DNA from: Vitellaria paradoxa
Taxonomy: Eukaryota > Streptophyta > Magnoliopsida > Ericales > Sapotaceae
Length of the DNA: 64,000 nucleotides
Assembly (NCBI GenBank): GCA_019916065.1
Contig: CM034233.1
Span: forward strand, 37,426,862-37,490,861
Reading direction: 5' to 3'
Every line of letters starts with the position of its first letter. The stretch's first letter is position 1. The notes under the pieces were generated by a model. That model saw only the letters and a list, made by a program, of their open reading frames with translations. It was not told the origin of the DNA and searched no databases. This document shows positions 1 through 12,172 of this stretch, piece after piece. The translations under genes were made by a program, and so were the position numbers.

Positions 1-84
1 TTAGAATGGGCCACTGAACTTGGGTGGACATAGGAGTTCATAGCTACTAATTGAATATTTACTTTTGTATTTGTTTTGGCTCCC

Positions 85-1124
85 ATGGCCTCGAGAACTA
101 AGAAACTGGCAAATAGACAATTACGGACCACATCCTTTGATAGAAGTCAATTTTGGAAGGAAGAAGCTAAACAAAAAAAAGATGATATTTGGGGAAATAA
201 GTCAGTAGTTATTGAGAGGTTTTGGCAAATCGATCACTTTAATCGTAGGGAATTCATGCTTGAACAAAACTTTGAAGGGAGGCAGTGGATGAATGTGTAG
301 TTGATCTAGTCAAGGAATTTTTTGCCAAATTTAAAGAAAAATCGATTATAAGGAGAGAAGGTAGAGAACGACTCATCAGTTGGGTTAGGGGAATTGAGAT
401 TACACTCATACCTGATGACTTTGCAGTAGTATTCCAAATGCCCAAAGTGGAAAACCTAGAATTCACCTATCCAACTGAGGGTACTCCTCCATTCCCAACT
501 GTGGTGTCAAAGATTGTAAGAGAGGGCCAACAATGGGCTGGGGAATTTAGGAAACCTGCGTCGATGCTAAAAGATAAATACTGGGCCTTACATATGTTTT
601 CATGTTCCAACCTATTACCTCAAAACAGGAGCTCTGACTGCACCCCCCTTAGAGCCAGACTTATTTATGCTATTGGAACTGGGATGACAATTGACTTACC
701 CTCATATATTTGGCACCAAATAGCATACACTTGTGAGCACCCTGGAGCTCTAGCAGCCTTACCCTTTGGCGGAGCACTCACAGAGATCTTTAGAAGGAAG
801 GGAGCTCGTATCACAGATGACCTACCCATAGCCTCAGGACTTCAACCGTTCAATATCACATCCTATGTCAAATCCAGAGGCGTGATTTCAAAAAAGAAAA
901 TGAGGGTAGAGGAGTCTAAGGAAGAGGGTGGACCATCCCATGTTCTAAAGGAGCAAGAGGGGGAAGAAGATGATGATGAAGAGGAGGTGACCAATGTTGA
1001 ATTAGCCAAAGAGATTAGAGCTTTGGCCGAACGTATTAGCGTCATGGAACAGAATCAAGAAACTGACCACCAGCACCTGCTACACATTCACCAAAGCCAG
1101 CAAACTCAAGGCCACCTCTTATAA
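85..1124 (+). pseudogene. putative plant transposon protein (extra ORF of Gypsy element), frameshifted
   Basis: The start is the ATG at 85 (begins MASRTKKLANRQL). This frame stops at 298-300, and the homologous protein continues in another frame from about 285 to 1124, so there is one frameshift near 285. The second part contains the region typical of the 'putative plant transposon protein' family of Gypsy elements: a tryptophan-rich start, a central block with YAIGTGMTIDLPSYIW near codon 125 and LPFGGALTEIF near codon 155, then an acidic tail (EEDDDEEEV) and a short coiled-coil-like end. The minus-strand frame at 30034-31344 aligns over the same blocks (YAIATDVPIDLTSVLF, LPFGGLITELL). The role in the element life cycle is not established. 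No other host gene is nearby. Confidence 0.75.
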
Positions 1125-1516
1125 AGCATCTTGGATTATATCAGAGAGTCTTATCCACCCCCGCCCCCGCAGTGATTGATTTTATGTTTCTTTCTTCTCT
1201 GAGAGTTTAGGAGTGAGCCTTTCTTTTTGTTTATTTTGTAATCCTAAAACTCTTTACTTAACTTTAACCAGTGGGATGTATGTATATTTATTTTGATATT
1301 TTGAGTTTGTTTTACATTTTATCTCCATTGTTTTTTTTTTTTTAATTCTTGCGCATATAGATGTTACCTTGTGTTGGATTATGGGTTGCTTATGTTCTTA
1401 AATTCTATTTTCCTATTTTTTTTTTGTTTTTTTTTTTTTTTTTTGCAAAGAATAGGTACTCCATCTGTGGTCCAACTGATAATAAATGTAAACAATGGGA
1501 ACCTAGTAATTTGAGT

Positions 1517-2014
1517 ATGTGTAGGAAGCGTAAATGGGATGACATAACCTTTATATCTAGCGAGGAAAGTGAGTCTGAGAGTTCAGAGGTTCACTGGGAA
1601 GGGTGGCCTGAGGACTATTTCTTAGAAAGCAATTCACTACCCTTACCACTTATACATCCACCACTTATGCTCATCACACCTGATCAATTAGATGACCAAT
1701 AGTGGGATGAAGTTGACCTTCAACTTCTTTTAGAGATGGAATGGGCTGAGGTAGCTATAGCTGATGTGTGGTTAGATACACCCTCTTACGCCACTGACAC
1801 CAACACTATTGAATCTGAAACGAGTTCCCTGCCTGAGTATCATGATATGCCACCCCTAGAAGACGTCCATGATAATGAAAGTACTGACACCGAGTCTAGG
1901 GAGGGTAGTGATGTTTACAACGAGTTGGACCACGGTGATGTTTTTGCTACTTCATTACAACTTCTTTTTGAATATCATCCTAATTACGATTTGATTGAAG
2001 ACTACGCGAGGTAA
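1517..2014 (+). pseudogene. acidic accessory ORF of element A, one internal stop
   Basis: A single reading frame of about 165 codons starting MCRKRKWDDITF and ending in DLIEDYAR, interrupted once by TAG at 1700-1702. It is strongly acidic, rich in Glu, Asp and Ser, with no membrane segment or zinc motif that I can see. The same frame stays open upstream to 1361, but that stretch is T-rich and unlike coding sequence. I do not recognise the family, and found no counterpart at the matching place in the young element (27641-30030). It could be an element accessory protein or captured host sequence. The open length across one stop, compared with the stop-dense surroundings, is the main support. 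Confidence 0.45.
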
Positions 2015-3926
2015 TTCTTAAACCTTTCTTTATCTTTTATGTTTCTTTCTTTTATGTTATTCTTTTTATTATTTCATTCCTATTCATACTTCTTTCCATT
2101 TTGGTTGGGGGGTATGTCGCTATTCATCATCATGCTCATTTTGCACACTACGAACTCACCTATGCTTCATAGTTTTTACATTGAGGACAATGTTCAGTTT
2201 AGGTTAGGGGGTAGAATTCGCATGATGATACTTAAAATTGACAATTTTTTTCAAATTTTAAGCATGTTTGAGCTTAAATATATGAATTTAGTATTTGCAC
2301 ACCTACATGCTAGACCCTTTTATGGTTTGGTTGATTGTGAAATTGGGTGAGAAAGTAATAAGTGAGTCCTGTTCAGGCATTAATAGGAAACCTAATTCAA
2401 GTGGAGTGTGTGATAACTTTGCGCATTTTTGGACTATCATGGTGAAAAGTTTATATGCTTAGGAGTAGACTTTATTTGACATTGGTTACTTGAACATCCT
2501 TGGACTAGGTGGAGACTTATACCCCTTAATGGTGAGCTTTTCAGCCTTTTATTCTTTTCTTGAGGGGTTGCACATGCTTACATTTCTTTTGCTCTTCACC
2601 TTGGTTTTCAATGCATCAATTGCATCACACACACTTACATGAGTATCTATTTGGCACATTATGAGTTGTTGCAAGCTTCGAAAATGATGCTAGGCCTTCT
2701 TGTCATTTTGAGCCTTTTTGTCCCTTCTTGGTTATGAATTACCCTAGGAGCCAACTTGAAGCTTTTCAATAAAGTGTGTGATATACATTTTTCTCTTCTT
2801 GGTTCTCCCCTCATATGATAGCCCCTACACCCCATTCACACACTTTAAGTCTCACCCTCACATGTCTTGGGTTGTGAAAGTGTCTCAAAGCCTAAGTTGT
2901 GAATTTAGGTTGGGAATGTAAGCTTTTAAGAGCAAAATGAGGAAGAATGTTGGGATGAGAATTGATGTGTTGAATGTTTAAAAAAAAAAAAGAAAAAGAA
3001 AAAAATAATGGTCATCCCTTTTTGCTTTTGGGACTTGGGCATTTTATTACAATTATTGAGAATGTCCCACGAGCAGTTGTAAGTTAGTGAATAGGCTTCA
3101 TGTTGTAGTCTTCTTGGGATTGGAAAGGAAATGGGTAGTTTGGGAATTGTGTGCACTTGAACATCCTTTCTCCCAAGACATGTGCTTTGATTTCCATACC
3201 CTCCATTGTTAACCACTACCCCTGGCCAAGTTACAACCAAAATAAAGACCTAGTGGATTCTGAGCAAGCAACTCTTGTATTGTACATGAAGTGATCTTGT
3301 GTAGATTGTATGATGTGATCTCTTATACATACATTGAAACATGGTTAGGAGCTGCCCACTTTGAGTTCCATTTTAATTCACTCACCTACTTGTAGGGTCA
3401 AGTGCAACTAGGATAGCATTTTATGCTAATAGGAATGTGTGAACCCTTGATGAGTGAATTTCTTTCTATGAGTGGAATCCCGTGAGAATTTGAAGTCAAA
3501 ACTTAGTTCCGTTTATGCTCTTGCAACCTTATTGAATGAATGAAACAATTTTGCACACGCGCTGTTCCTACTTTGATAGTCCATGCATTATTGTTTAGCA
3601 CTTGGAAATTACACACGATATTTGGAATTTGTGACTTATTAAGCTTGAACTTAATTCATTTTTTATCTTGATCACTCTTTAACACATTAAGACCATGCCA
3701 TAGAATTTTGTGGGTAGATTCACTGGAAACCCTCACGAGACCTTACTTGTCCACTAGGGGGAACCTAGGGGTTTAAAGGGCTTACTGCACGTAGCTAAGT
3801 GTAGCCATGTTTCCAACGAGAAGAGAAATAGGATAGTAGTTGCATCTCATTTTAATAAAGAACATCATGCATTTCATTTTAATAAAGAGCATTGCTAGGG
3901 ACTAGCAATGTTCAAGTTGAGGGGTG
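2015..3926 (+). other. long non-coding tail of element A with polypurine tract
   Basis: No credible coding frame. The stretch matches, in reverse complement, 27641-29480 of the young element and 21490-23270 of element Z (shared blocks around 2179-2194, 2800-2890, 3740-3810). It contains a palindromic block ACATTG-AGGA-CAATGT (2179-2194). The last 15 bases (about 3912-3926) are purine-rich with a GGGG run, and end immediately before the TGATTAC start of the LTR, as expected for the plus-strand primer tract. Confidence 0.65.
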
Positions 3927-5481
3927 TGATTACACTTGAAAAACGTAATTACAAACTCCCTAATTCAACACGTATTAATGCATTTGAATAAGTAAAGTTG
4001 AAGTTTTAGTGTTATTTTATTACTTATACTTTTATTTTTCTAATTGCAGGGAAAAGGGCAAGGAGATCGAAGTTTATAGCTATGGAAATGGCCGAGAAGA
4101 CGAAGAAAAAGTCATGGTTCAAACCTCGCCTTGGATGGCCAAGACTAGCCCAAAGACCCAACCTAAAGGAGGAAGAAAAGCAAATCAAGAGACAATCGAG
4201 GGTCTCGACCACCACATCAAACGGTCGGGACCACAGTGTTCATAAATTGAGAAGAAAGCATTTTGTGGTCCCGACCCCCAGACCAGATGGTTGGGACCAC
4301 CGTGTACCCAGAAGCCACGAGTTGAAGCACCTCTTCTAGGGTTTCCTCGCAACTTTATAAGGACCCAAGTGCACGGCCGCAAAGGGGGGTCCTCCTTTGA
4401 ATATTGTACAAATACTTTGAGAGTTAGATTAGATTTAGAATAATTTTAAGAGTGTTTTACATTCTTAAAGATTGTTGATGGATGCTTTTGGAGCTCTTTT
4501 CTTCATTGTTGATGTGATATTTCATTATTTTTTTTCTGAGCAATTTACATTGTAAGTCTTACTTCGTTTCATTCTATAATATTATGTTTTGCTTGTTCCA
4601 ATTAATAGATCACATGTTTGAATGCTTATTTAGTGTTTTCATTATGTTTAAAATGATAGTAGCGTAAAACACTAGTTCTTGATTCAACGAATCAAGAAAG
4701 GGTAGTTCATGAAAGTGCCTTGAGATGTTCGTAATCCCTTCGCATAGGTTACGAAAATTCTTGCGTAGGGATCTACTCTTTACAAACCTATTTTAACTTG
4801 TTTCGAAAACATTCGAAACCAAAAATCTTTAACCAAATTCGCTTGAAATCATTGGTATGGGTTTTCGTTATTAATTGTTTAAACACTTTCGAGCATGATT
4901 AAAAACAAGATTTGAGTTCACTTCTAGTTTTGTTTATTTGAAAAACCTTCGAAAATAAAGGTCTTTAACCATATCCGCTTGAGATCACTAGTACTGACCT
5001 TTGATCAAAATATTCTTAACACTTTTCGAATTAAACCCTAATCTAGATTTGAATAAAAACATCCCAAGGCAAAGTAGTGAGCTACCCGAACTTGAAGTTG
5101 TATCAAGAACCTCATTATTATTAAGTTTGCAATCCAATCTAGTTCTCGTTATAATTGATCATTTTGAAGTTTAAAATAGCATTCTTGAATTCATTTGAAC
5201 TCCTTGAAATCTCATTTAATTCATTTAAAGATCTAAAATTCTTATTAATTTTAACTTTAATTGTTTGCAATTGAATTTTTTTTTAATTTCACCAAACCTT
5301 AGAATTTAGTAAATTAAACTTCAGAACTTGCTTACATTTAGTTTTTGAATTCCTTTCACAACCTAGAAACTGAATAACATTAGGCTCCCTATGAATTTGA
5401 TCTCGCACTCACCGAGTTTAAAATTACGACTGCCCTCTTACACTTGAGAGGCAGAACCCAATCACATTTTAGGGTTGGTCA
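3927..5481 (+). repeat. 3' LTR of element A
   Basis: The LTR begins TGATTACACTTGAAAA right after the purine tract and ends in GGTTGGTCA at 5481. It aligns with the LTR copies at 8778-10397 and 57424-59057: shared terminal block, shared TAATTGCAGG block about 115 bases in, shared GGGTTTTC / TATAA-like region, shared CTCACCGAGTTT-AAA-TACGACTGCCCTC block near the end. A palindromic GGTC-GGACC-type block lies at 4265-4305. LTR sequence supplies promoter and polyadenylation signals in this class. The 5' partner is outside the window. Confidence 0.85.
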
Positions 5482-6906
5482 CTAATTGAGGTGATTCAAA
5501 AGAACTACACATTCTTAGCTACAATTTCATTAATAGCCCAAGTCCAAAAGAAGTCTCCATCTACCCCAAAATCAGCTTACAAGATTGCATAATTTAGAAT
5601 TCTTCAGATGATTCAGCACAACACCCTATTAGTATTTTGGCCAGATCTTTTCGCTTACAACTCCAATTGATGCAATTCTTTTTGGGTTAGAAAGAAGACT
5701 CAAAGGGCTATTCTATGTTCTGGACACCCTTTCAAGTGGTCCAAGCCACAACGGGTAGCATGCATGGGAAATTAAGTTAGTGTTTAGGTTTACGCTTTAT
5801 ATATTGTTGTTCTTTCAGCCATAAAGGGGGCTTTTCTTCTCTATATTTTCATATTCAGTTTTTCATTAGTATAGGTTAGTTTAGAGAGATTTTTCGGCTT
5901 CTTTTTATGGATTCAAGGTTATGAATACTTCAATGTATTGAAGTTCATTTTGCATTTCATTAATGGAGTTCATTTTTCTTTTGGCTTTCTCTTTTTATTC
6001 ACTATTTTATTATTTCATCCATGTTAGGCTAGATTTTTATTATTGATTCAACCCATCAATGATGGGTGGATCTTTATCTGAATGTTAGATGTGATCAAAT
6101 CCAAGCATACAAAGCAAAGTTTGCATGTTAGGGTTCTTGTTCTCTAGATCTACTTTCTAATGTTTTCAAAACCTTCAAAAATTTGTGTAGTTGATCATAT
6201 TTCCTTGAAATCACTGGTAAATACACAATATTATAACTTTCTTAATACTTTGAAAACAAACGAAATAGATTTAGATATGTTTTTTGGTTTTCTTTCTCTT
6301 TTGGTTTTCAAGCCTCTGAAAACGTGTAACCTTAATCATATTTCATTGAAATCCCTGATGACGTTATATGATTATAACTTTTGTATATTTTTTGAAATCA
6401 AGGAAACGAGATTTGGACCAAAGAATGTTTTCAAGATGATATTCTTTTGATTTGATTTATCCTAAACATGATTTTAAAATCGTGCTTTGGAAATTAAAAC
6501 TTTCACGATGAAATTTTTCTTGTTTACTTTTCCTAAATGCGAGTTGTAAATCGAGATAATAATCACATCCAAATATGGGAATAAGGTATTCATCCAGATT
6601 TGTAGTTTGAATCAAGATATTAAATTATCTTGAATACGTAGTGTTGTTGCTTTCATTTTAGTTTAATTTAATTGTTGCAATTTAATTTATTTATTTGGTA
6701 GTTAGTAAATCAAAACTTTTGAAAAGCCAAAATCAATTTTTCTTTCCTATTTTTAAAAATAAACCAGTAGGTAGAATAACTTAGAAAACCTCAGTGTTCA
6801 ATCTCAAAGTTCCTTGTGGATTTGACCTCGGTCTCACGGAGTTAAAACTACACCGCATACCCTTATACTTGGCCATTAGTTTAGACATAATATTTAGAAG
6901 CGGTCA
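5482..6906 (+). repeat. older Gypsy LTR, right-hand part, cut by element A
   Basis: This stretch matches the reverse complement of the element Z LTR (35853-37165): shared blocks include GAGGTGATTCAAAAG (5497-5511), the TTTTTGGGTTAGAAAGAAGAC block near 5680 and the CCCATCAATGATGGGTGGAT block near 6050. It ends in AGCGGTCA at 6906, the usual end of this LTR family. The first few hundred bases of the LTR are missing and should lie left of element A, outside the window. To its right lies protease/gag sequence of element Y on the other strand. Confidence 0.7.
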
Positions 6907-8777
6907 ATATTCCCCAATATAACAAGAGATTGTAGGATAGCTAGTATCCTTGTATTTGGGAGGTGTACAACTTTAAAGTAGAGTACTAGTTTAGTCTATC
7001 AAAAATGCATTTTCCTTTATGTGCAATCCCCTCTTAATAGTACAAAGTTCTTTCAAAAATTTCATATAAGAAGGAATTTGTTTAATGGCATTTAGTAGAG
7101 GTATGTTAATTTTTACTTGTTTGAATACCCCTAGCATCTTTGCATACTGAGCTTCTTTCTTGTTCTTTATAAATCTTTGTGAAACGTTGCTTTGGGGACA
7201 TATTCCCTTGATGTAATCACTAGGGTTTGTTCATTTTCCTTCCTTTTCGCTTCTTCATTCTATTTCTCAACTTCTTTCTCGTCTTGCTTTAGAAGATTTT
7301 GCTTATCTGCCTTTGTATTATCTTCTGCCATCCACTTAGGTTCCAACTTTTCCCTGAGCTTAGTCATCCTAATGGTTATGGTTTTATCGATTATTTTACC
7401 ACTCCTAAGTGTCGTGATAGCTTATACCTACTCAACATTGTCAAGTTCCCTAGAAGATCCTTCAGTTTGATTTGCTCGGGCTCTTAGATTAGCTTGTGGA
7501 TGAGCAAGAAAATCACCTTTAGGTTGGGTGCTAAATATTTAAGTCAAAAAAGTTATTTGACTCTTTATATCATCCAAGGTCCTACTATTATGAGCCCACA
7601 GTGTGGACTGTGTACTCATAAATTACTGAAGCGTCACTTCGGTGGATCTTTTGTTTGGAGGTATGTATGTATTCTGTGGTTATCCCAAATTCTGAGACTG
7701 TCGTGGGTTATGGAATGGAACTAACGATGCAGGTGGAGGTAGAACAATATGATATTGCTGAGGCATTGGTGCTTCTTCATTCCTCCATCCAAAATTAGTG
7801 TTATTTCTCCAGCCCAGATTATATGTTTCAGAATAAGGGTTTCCTCCTTGACTAGATCCTCGATATGGTGGGAGGAATTGATTCACTACATTAACAAAAA
7901 GTTTATTATTTTGTTGGCTTTGCATTGCTTTTTGCCAAATTAGTATATTAAAGCAGTCATGAGTTCTATGTGACGACTGGCTCATCTTTCTTAGTCTTCA
8001 ACATCCAAATCTCTCCAATTAAAGTTACATGTTTCGCTTTAAGGCGATCATCTTCCGTCAATTGATGTACTCCTCTAGGCACACTGCTCGTGGTTTCAAT
8101 ATGTTTAGCTCCTATAATATCCCAAGTTCGTGCATTTTCAACTACAAAGTCAAAAAACTCATACACTTGCTAAGGAGTCTTATCATAGAATTATCCATTA
8201 CACATGGTTTCCACAAATTGTTTAAGTTATGGCATCAATGATCCAAAGAAGATGCTTAAAAGATGCCAAGTCTCAAATCCATGATGAGGGCGTGAATGTA
8301 ATAGGATCTTAAATCTCTCCCAACATTAATAGAAGGTTTTAGTTGGTTGAGGAGCAAAATTTAAGATTTGATGCCGGATGGCATCAGTTCTATGGGGTGG
8401 AAAGAATTTCTTTAAGAATTTTGCTTACATTTTATCCTATGTACGGATAGAATTTGGTTAATTCAAACCATCGAGTAGCTTTACCCTTTAGAGAGAAAGG
8501 AAAAACTTTTTAGAAAGTGAGACTAATGGGATAGTTTTGATCCCTTAAAGTTACACATATGTTCCAAAAATGAGTCAAGTGACCATATGGGTTTTCGGAT
8601 TCCATACCATGAAGGTTAGAAGGAGTTGCGTCATCCCAGGTTTGAAATTAAAACCTCTTTGGTTCTTCAGCCATACGACACAAGATTTAGGTGTGTGTCT
8701 ATCCTGTTGAAGATAATCCCTTATTAACCTCATAAGAGGTGCCTAAGGTTGACCATTGGCACCTTGTGGTTGGCCGA
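6907..8777 (-). pseudogene. gag and gag-protease linker of decayed Gypsy element Y
   Basis: Minus-strand capsid-precursor remnant. At 7680-7985 the frame contains GGNPYSETYNLGWRNNTNFGWRN, the proline/asparagine-rich region typical of plant Gypsy gag, and 8390-8690 matches the capsid region seen more clearly at 16457-16729 of element X. Stops and frameshifts occur throughout. The left end (6907) corresponds to base 14849 of element X, within the protease part, where an opposite-strand LTR begins. The right end continues at 10398 after an inserted LTR. No function is expected to remain. Confidence 0.65.
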
Positions 8778-10397
8778 TGATTACACTTGAAAAGTGTAAT
8801 TACAAACTCCACATTTTGATACTCATTGATACATTTAAGTAGTTAATTTCAAAGTTTTATCGTTATTTTATTATTTATAGTATTTATTCTCTTAATTGCA
8901 GGTAAAAGGGAAAAATACATGAGATTAGTAGTGTTGAAAGTGGCTTCCAAGGAGGAAAAAATGGTCCAAAGTTCAAGATAGTTGAAGTGGTGTGTAGCTG
9001 AAGTTCCGGCTCAACACCCTGTCAGTATTTTGATCATAACTTTTCACTTATAGCTCGGATTGACCTGATTCTTTTTGGGTTGGAAAGAAGACTTAAAGGG
9101 CTACAACTTTCGTGCTTTAGCCAAAGCCTGAATCGATCGTTTTCTAGGTCAAAATCGCGTTAGAAAGTGAGGACAGAAAGCTGTCAAAAGCAACAAACGA
9201 GAAGCAGAATTTGAAGAACAAAGTTTCTGTGGTCTGGACCCCTTGCCAGACGGTCTGGACCACAGTGTTTTATGCGTGCGCGGCTTCACTCCGTCTTTTA
9301 GGGTTTTCTTTACAACTTCTTTATAATGGCTGCTACATGGCCGACCCAGGGAGGTTCCCTTTTGATTTTGCACCTTCAATTAAGCGTTAGAATAGAATTT
9401 TGAGAGTTTTTAGATTAGTTTTTAAGCTTGGATGCGTGGATTCATAGTTTTCGTTGGAGCTTTCATCGTTGTCTTTGTAGTGATTCTTCACCTCGTCTTT
9501 TATGTTCGCTTTACGTTGTAAGTAGCACTTTAATCTATTTCGTTTTATTTCGATTTGTTTCGTAATATCATGTTTTGCTTGTTTCAATTCTCTTTTCGTA
9601 TGATTGAATGCTATTTTATTGTTTTTAAGATGCTTAAAGTAGTCGTAGTGTAAATCCCTAATCTTGATTCAATGAATCAAGAAAGGGTAGTTCACGAAAA
9701 GCTTTGGGGTGTTTGTAGTCTCTTCGCGAAGGTTGCGAAACCTTTTTCGAAGGGATTTACCTTTCAAAATCTATTTTTCTTCTGTTTCGAAAACATTCGA
9801 ATACGAAAATTCTTAACCAAATCCGTGTGAGATCACTGGTATGAATTTTCGTAACCAAATTTCAAATACTTTTGAATAGAATTAAAAATCAGATTTTTAT
9901 TAATATTTTGGTGTTTAATTGAGAAACTCTAGGAAACAAAGGTCTTTAACCATATCCGCTTGAGATCACTGGCACTGACATTTGATTATAACATTTTCAA
10001 AACTTTTCAATTTAAACCTGCGTTTTCAAATAAACACACCCCAAGGCGAAGTAATGAACTACCCGGACTTGAAAGTTGGATCAAAAACCTTTTTAGTATC
10101 GTGCTTGATATTTAATTTAATTTATGAGTTGATTTATTGGCTTTAAAATTTAGAGTAGATGGTTTGTTTTCATTTTAAAATTAAATTGAATTTCTTTAAT
10201 TAATATTTAATTTATTTACAACCTAAAACAAAAGTTTGAGTTATTGAAAATTTAGTTTAAATTAATTTAGGTTCACCTACTAACTAAGAGAACAAGTCTA
10301 GAACTTTTAACAAAGCCCTCCCTGTGGATTTGACATCGGTACTCACCGAGTTTTAAAACTACGACTACCCTCTTGCACTTGAGAGGTAGAACCCGAA
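8778..10397 (+). repeat. solo-like LTR inserted in element Y gag, right end trimmed
   Basis: It begins TGATTACACTTGAAAAGTGT at 8778 and is closely similar to the solo LTR at 57424-59057 up to ACCCGAAA at about 10397. The final 19 or so bases of the LTR (ending GGTCA) are absent. Flanking sequences join again as one gag leader when compared with 16750-16800 of element X (TTGGCC on the left, GGAGATTTGCATTTCTGG on the right), which shows an insertion in the minus-strand element. No clean target duplication is visible because the right end is lost. A 66-codon antisense frame inside it is a shadow conserved only because the LTR is. Confidence 0.8.
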
Positions 10398-10689
10398 AGG
10401 AGATTTGCATTTCTGGTGTAGAAGAATTTTGAATATCAACAAGAAGATCAGAAGGTTCGAAAAGTGGGTTGAGAATATTAGAACGTTAAAGTCTACCTAA
10501 TTCCCTTCTAATCCAGGTGCTCATACACAGGGAAATGAATACTAATGCACAACATCCAGATGGTACCTGGAGGCGTCCGGACGACAATGCACAATATTAG
10601 AAAAATCTATTTTTTTTTTTTTTTTTGAAAAAGGAGAACAGAGAAAAATCTAACCTAGGTTACTTTAGAAAATAGAAAAAATTTAAGCT
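10398..10689 (-). pseudogene. 5' leader and gag start of element Y
   Basis: Continuation of element Y past the inserted LTR, matching 16774-17055 of element X (shared GGAGATTTGC and the TTTGGATTAGAAGGGA-like blocks in reverse complement). It contains a T-rich run at 10611-10626. No intact frame. Confidence 0.55.
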
Positions 10690-10707
10690 TTCTTAGCAAT
10701 GGCACCA
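10690..10707 (-). other. primer binding site of element Y (tRNA-Asp type)
   Basis: Read on the minus strand the block is TGGTGCCATTGCTAAGA. It starts five bases after the LTR end and resembles the tRNA-Asp primer site TGGCGCCGTTGCCGGGGA with mostly transition differences. The same position in element Z (25784-25801) reads TGGTGCCATTGTCGGGAA. Confidence 0.6.
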
Positions 10708-10712
10708 AAAAC

Positions 10713-12172
10713 TGGACTACTTCAAAATAATGCAATTAAAATTCCTCCCAAGTGTAAAAGGGTGTAATGTAGTTTAACCTGCTGAGATCAAGATTGAATC
10801 CATTGAGAAGCTAGGGTTTTCAAGTCCTAAGGTTTCTAGGTTATCCAAATCTACTATCTCCAAGTGCAGAAAAGTAAATCAGATTTGGGAAAAGGGATTT
10901 TGATTGTTGATTTCTGAAACTATTAAACTAAAATTAAATGAAAGGAATTAACTAAAAGCAAATACTCTAAATTAAAGCTAAGTAATTCTGATATAACAAG
11001 TAAATTAAATTAAATTAAATCAAGTAATACAAATTAAATTTAAAGGATAACAAGTTAAATATCTTGATTCAACCTACATATCCGGGTAGATTATTTATTA
11101 TCAAATTGAATGCAATTCTTATCTCAGTTTAAGATTCATGTTCAAAAATAGTAAACCTGAAGATGTTGATTTTAAAAAGATTATTTCAAAACACAGTTTT
11201 GAAATCACATTTAGGATAGAAAAAACTAGAAAGATATTCAATCGATTCATCTTTGGTCTAAAACTAGTTTATTTAATTTCAAAAATATATGAAAGTTTTA
11301 ATCGTGTAATATTTTCAAGGATTTCAATGAAATATGATCAATATTACACGTTTCCAAAAGCTTGTGAAAAGAAATAAATAGATCTAGAAAATATAAACTC
11401 TAACATATAAGTTTAGCCTCGCATGTAAGAGTTTGATTGCAGCCAATCATCAAATAAAAATCTACCCATCGTTGATGGGTTAAATCAAGAAAAGAAATCT
11501 AGCTTAAAATCATTGAACATAAACAAAAGCAAGAAATAAAACGAAGCAGAGTAAGAAAGACAAACTCCATTGACGAATGCTAAAACTTTATTAAAATTGC
11601 AGAAAAATCTTATGAATAATGCTTGAATCCAAACTATGAAAGCATGAAACTAGTCTAAAACTAATCTAAGAACCCTAAAGACCTATGAAAGTGAGAATAT
11701 GAAAAATTGCCCTCAAAGTCTGAAGAAAGAGTATATATAGGCACCAAACACTAGGGTTAAAACAAAAGAAACATGGAGTTATTCTGAGCCACAGCATCCA
11801 AATGACAATCTAGCATCCGAACAAAAAGAACAAAAGTACATTCTTAAAAAGTTCAATTTTTTAACTTAGTGTTAAACCAAAAGGCTACTTGGAGATGGTG
11901 TTCGAACAACATTATAGCATCCAGACAGTAAGGTCAATCTCCATGTCCTTTTTTTTTCCACTTTGCTCCATTTCTACTATTCCTCATCTTTTTCTTTCTG
12001 TCTTTAATCTAATTTAATAGCTTTTCATGCCTTACTCTTATTAAAATCTGCATTTAATAGCAATTCACTATGAGAAAGCAAAATCAAACTAAAAGTATGC
12101 AAAATACTATGAAATAACTACTATCAACAACGAGTTTATAGGGTCTATGATTATTCTTTTCAAGTGTAATCA
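10713..12172 (-). repeat. Gypsy LTR shared by elements X and Y
   Basis: On the minus strand it begins TGATTACACTTGAAAAGAAT at 12172 and ends TCCA at 10713, followed by primer site and gag leader of element Y. Upstream of its start is the integrase of element X. It is similar to the Z LTRs (19994-21489, 35853-37530), including the CATCGTTGATGGGTTAAATC block near 11465. It therefore acts as 3' LTR of X and 5' LTR of Y in the present arrangement. Confidence 0.75.

Larger units (their letters stand above)
1..5481 (+). mobile_element. Ty3/Gypsy retrotransposon A, 3' part (left end outside window)
   Basis: The downstream half of an LTR retrotransposon. In order it has a putative plant transposon protein frame (85-1124), a second acidic frame (1517-2014), about 1.9 kb of non-coding sequence, a polypurine tract and a 3' LTR (3927-5481). 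The same order (transposon-protein frame, long non-coding tail, purine tract, LTR) occurs on the minus strand in the young element at 25907-35847, and long stretches of the tail are recognisably alike. This layout (extra ORF after integrase, LTRs of about 1.5 kb) resembles the Athila-type branch of plant Gypsy elements; lineage is inferred, since no pol of this copy lies in the window. Sequence to its right (5482-6906) is an older LTR that this element interrupts. Confidence 0.8.

Noticed and set aside
4009..4339. Overlapping Lys-rich frames in the element A LTR
   Set aside because: Neither is kept in the sister LTRs at 8778 and 57424.
9387..9587. 66-codon antisense frame conserved in two places (also 58035-58235)
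   Set aside because: It lies in the R/U5 part of two LTR copies of one family; conservation comes from the LTR, and there is no protein-like composition or start context.
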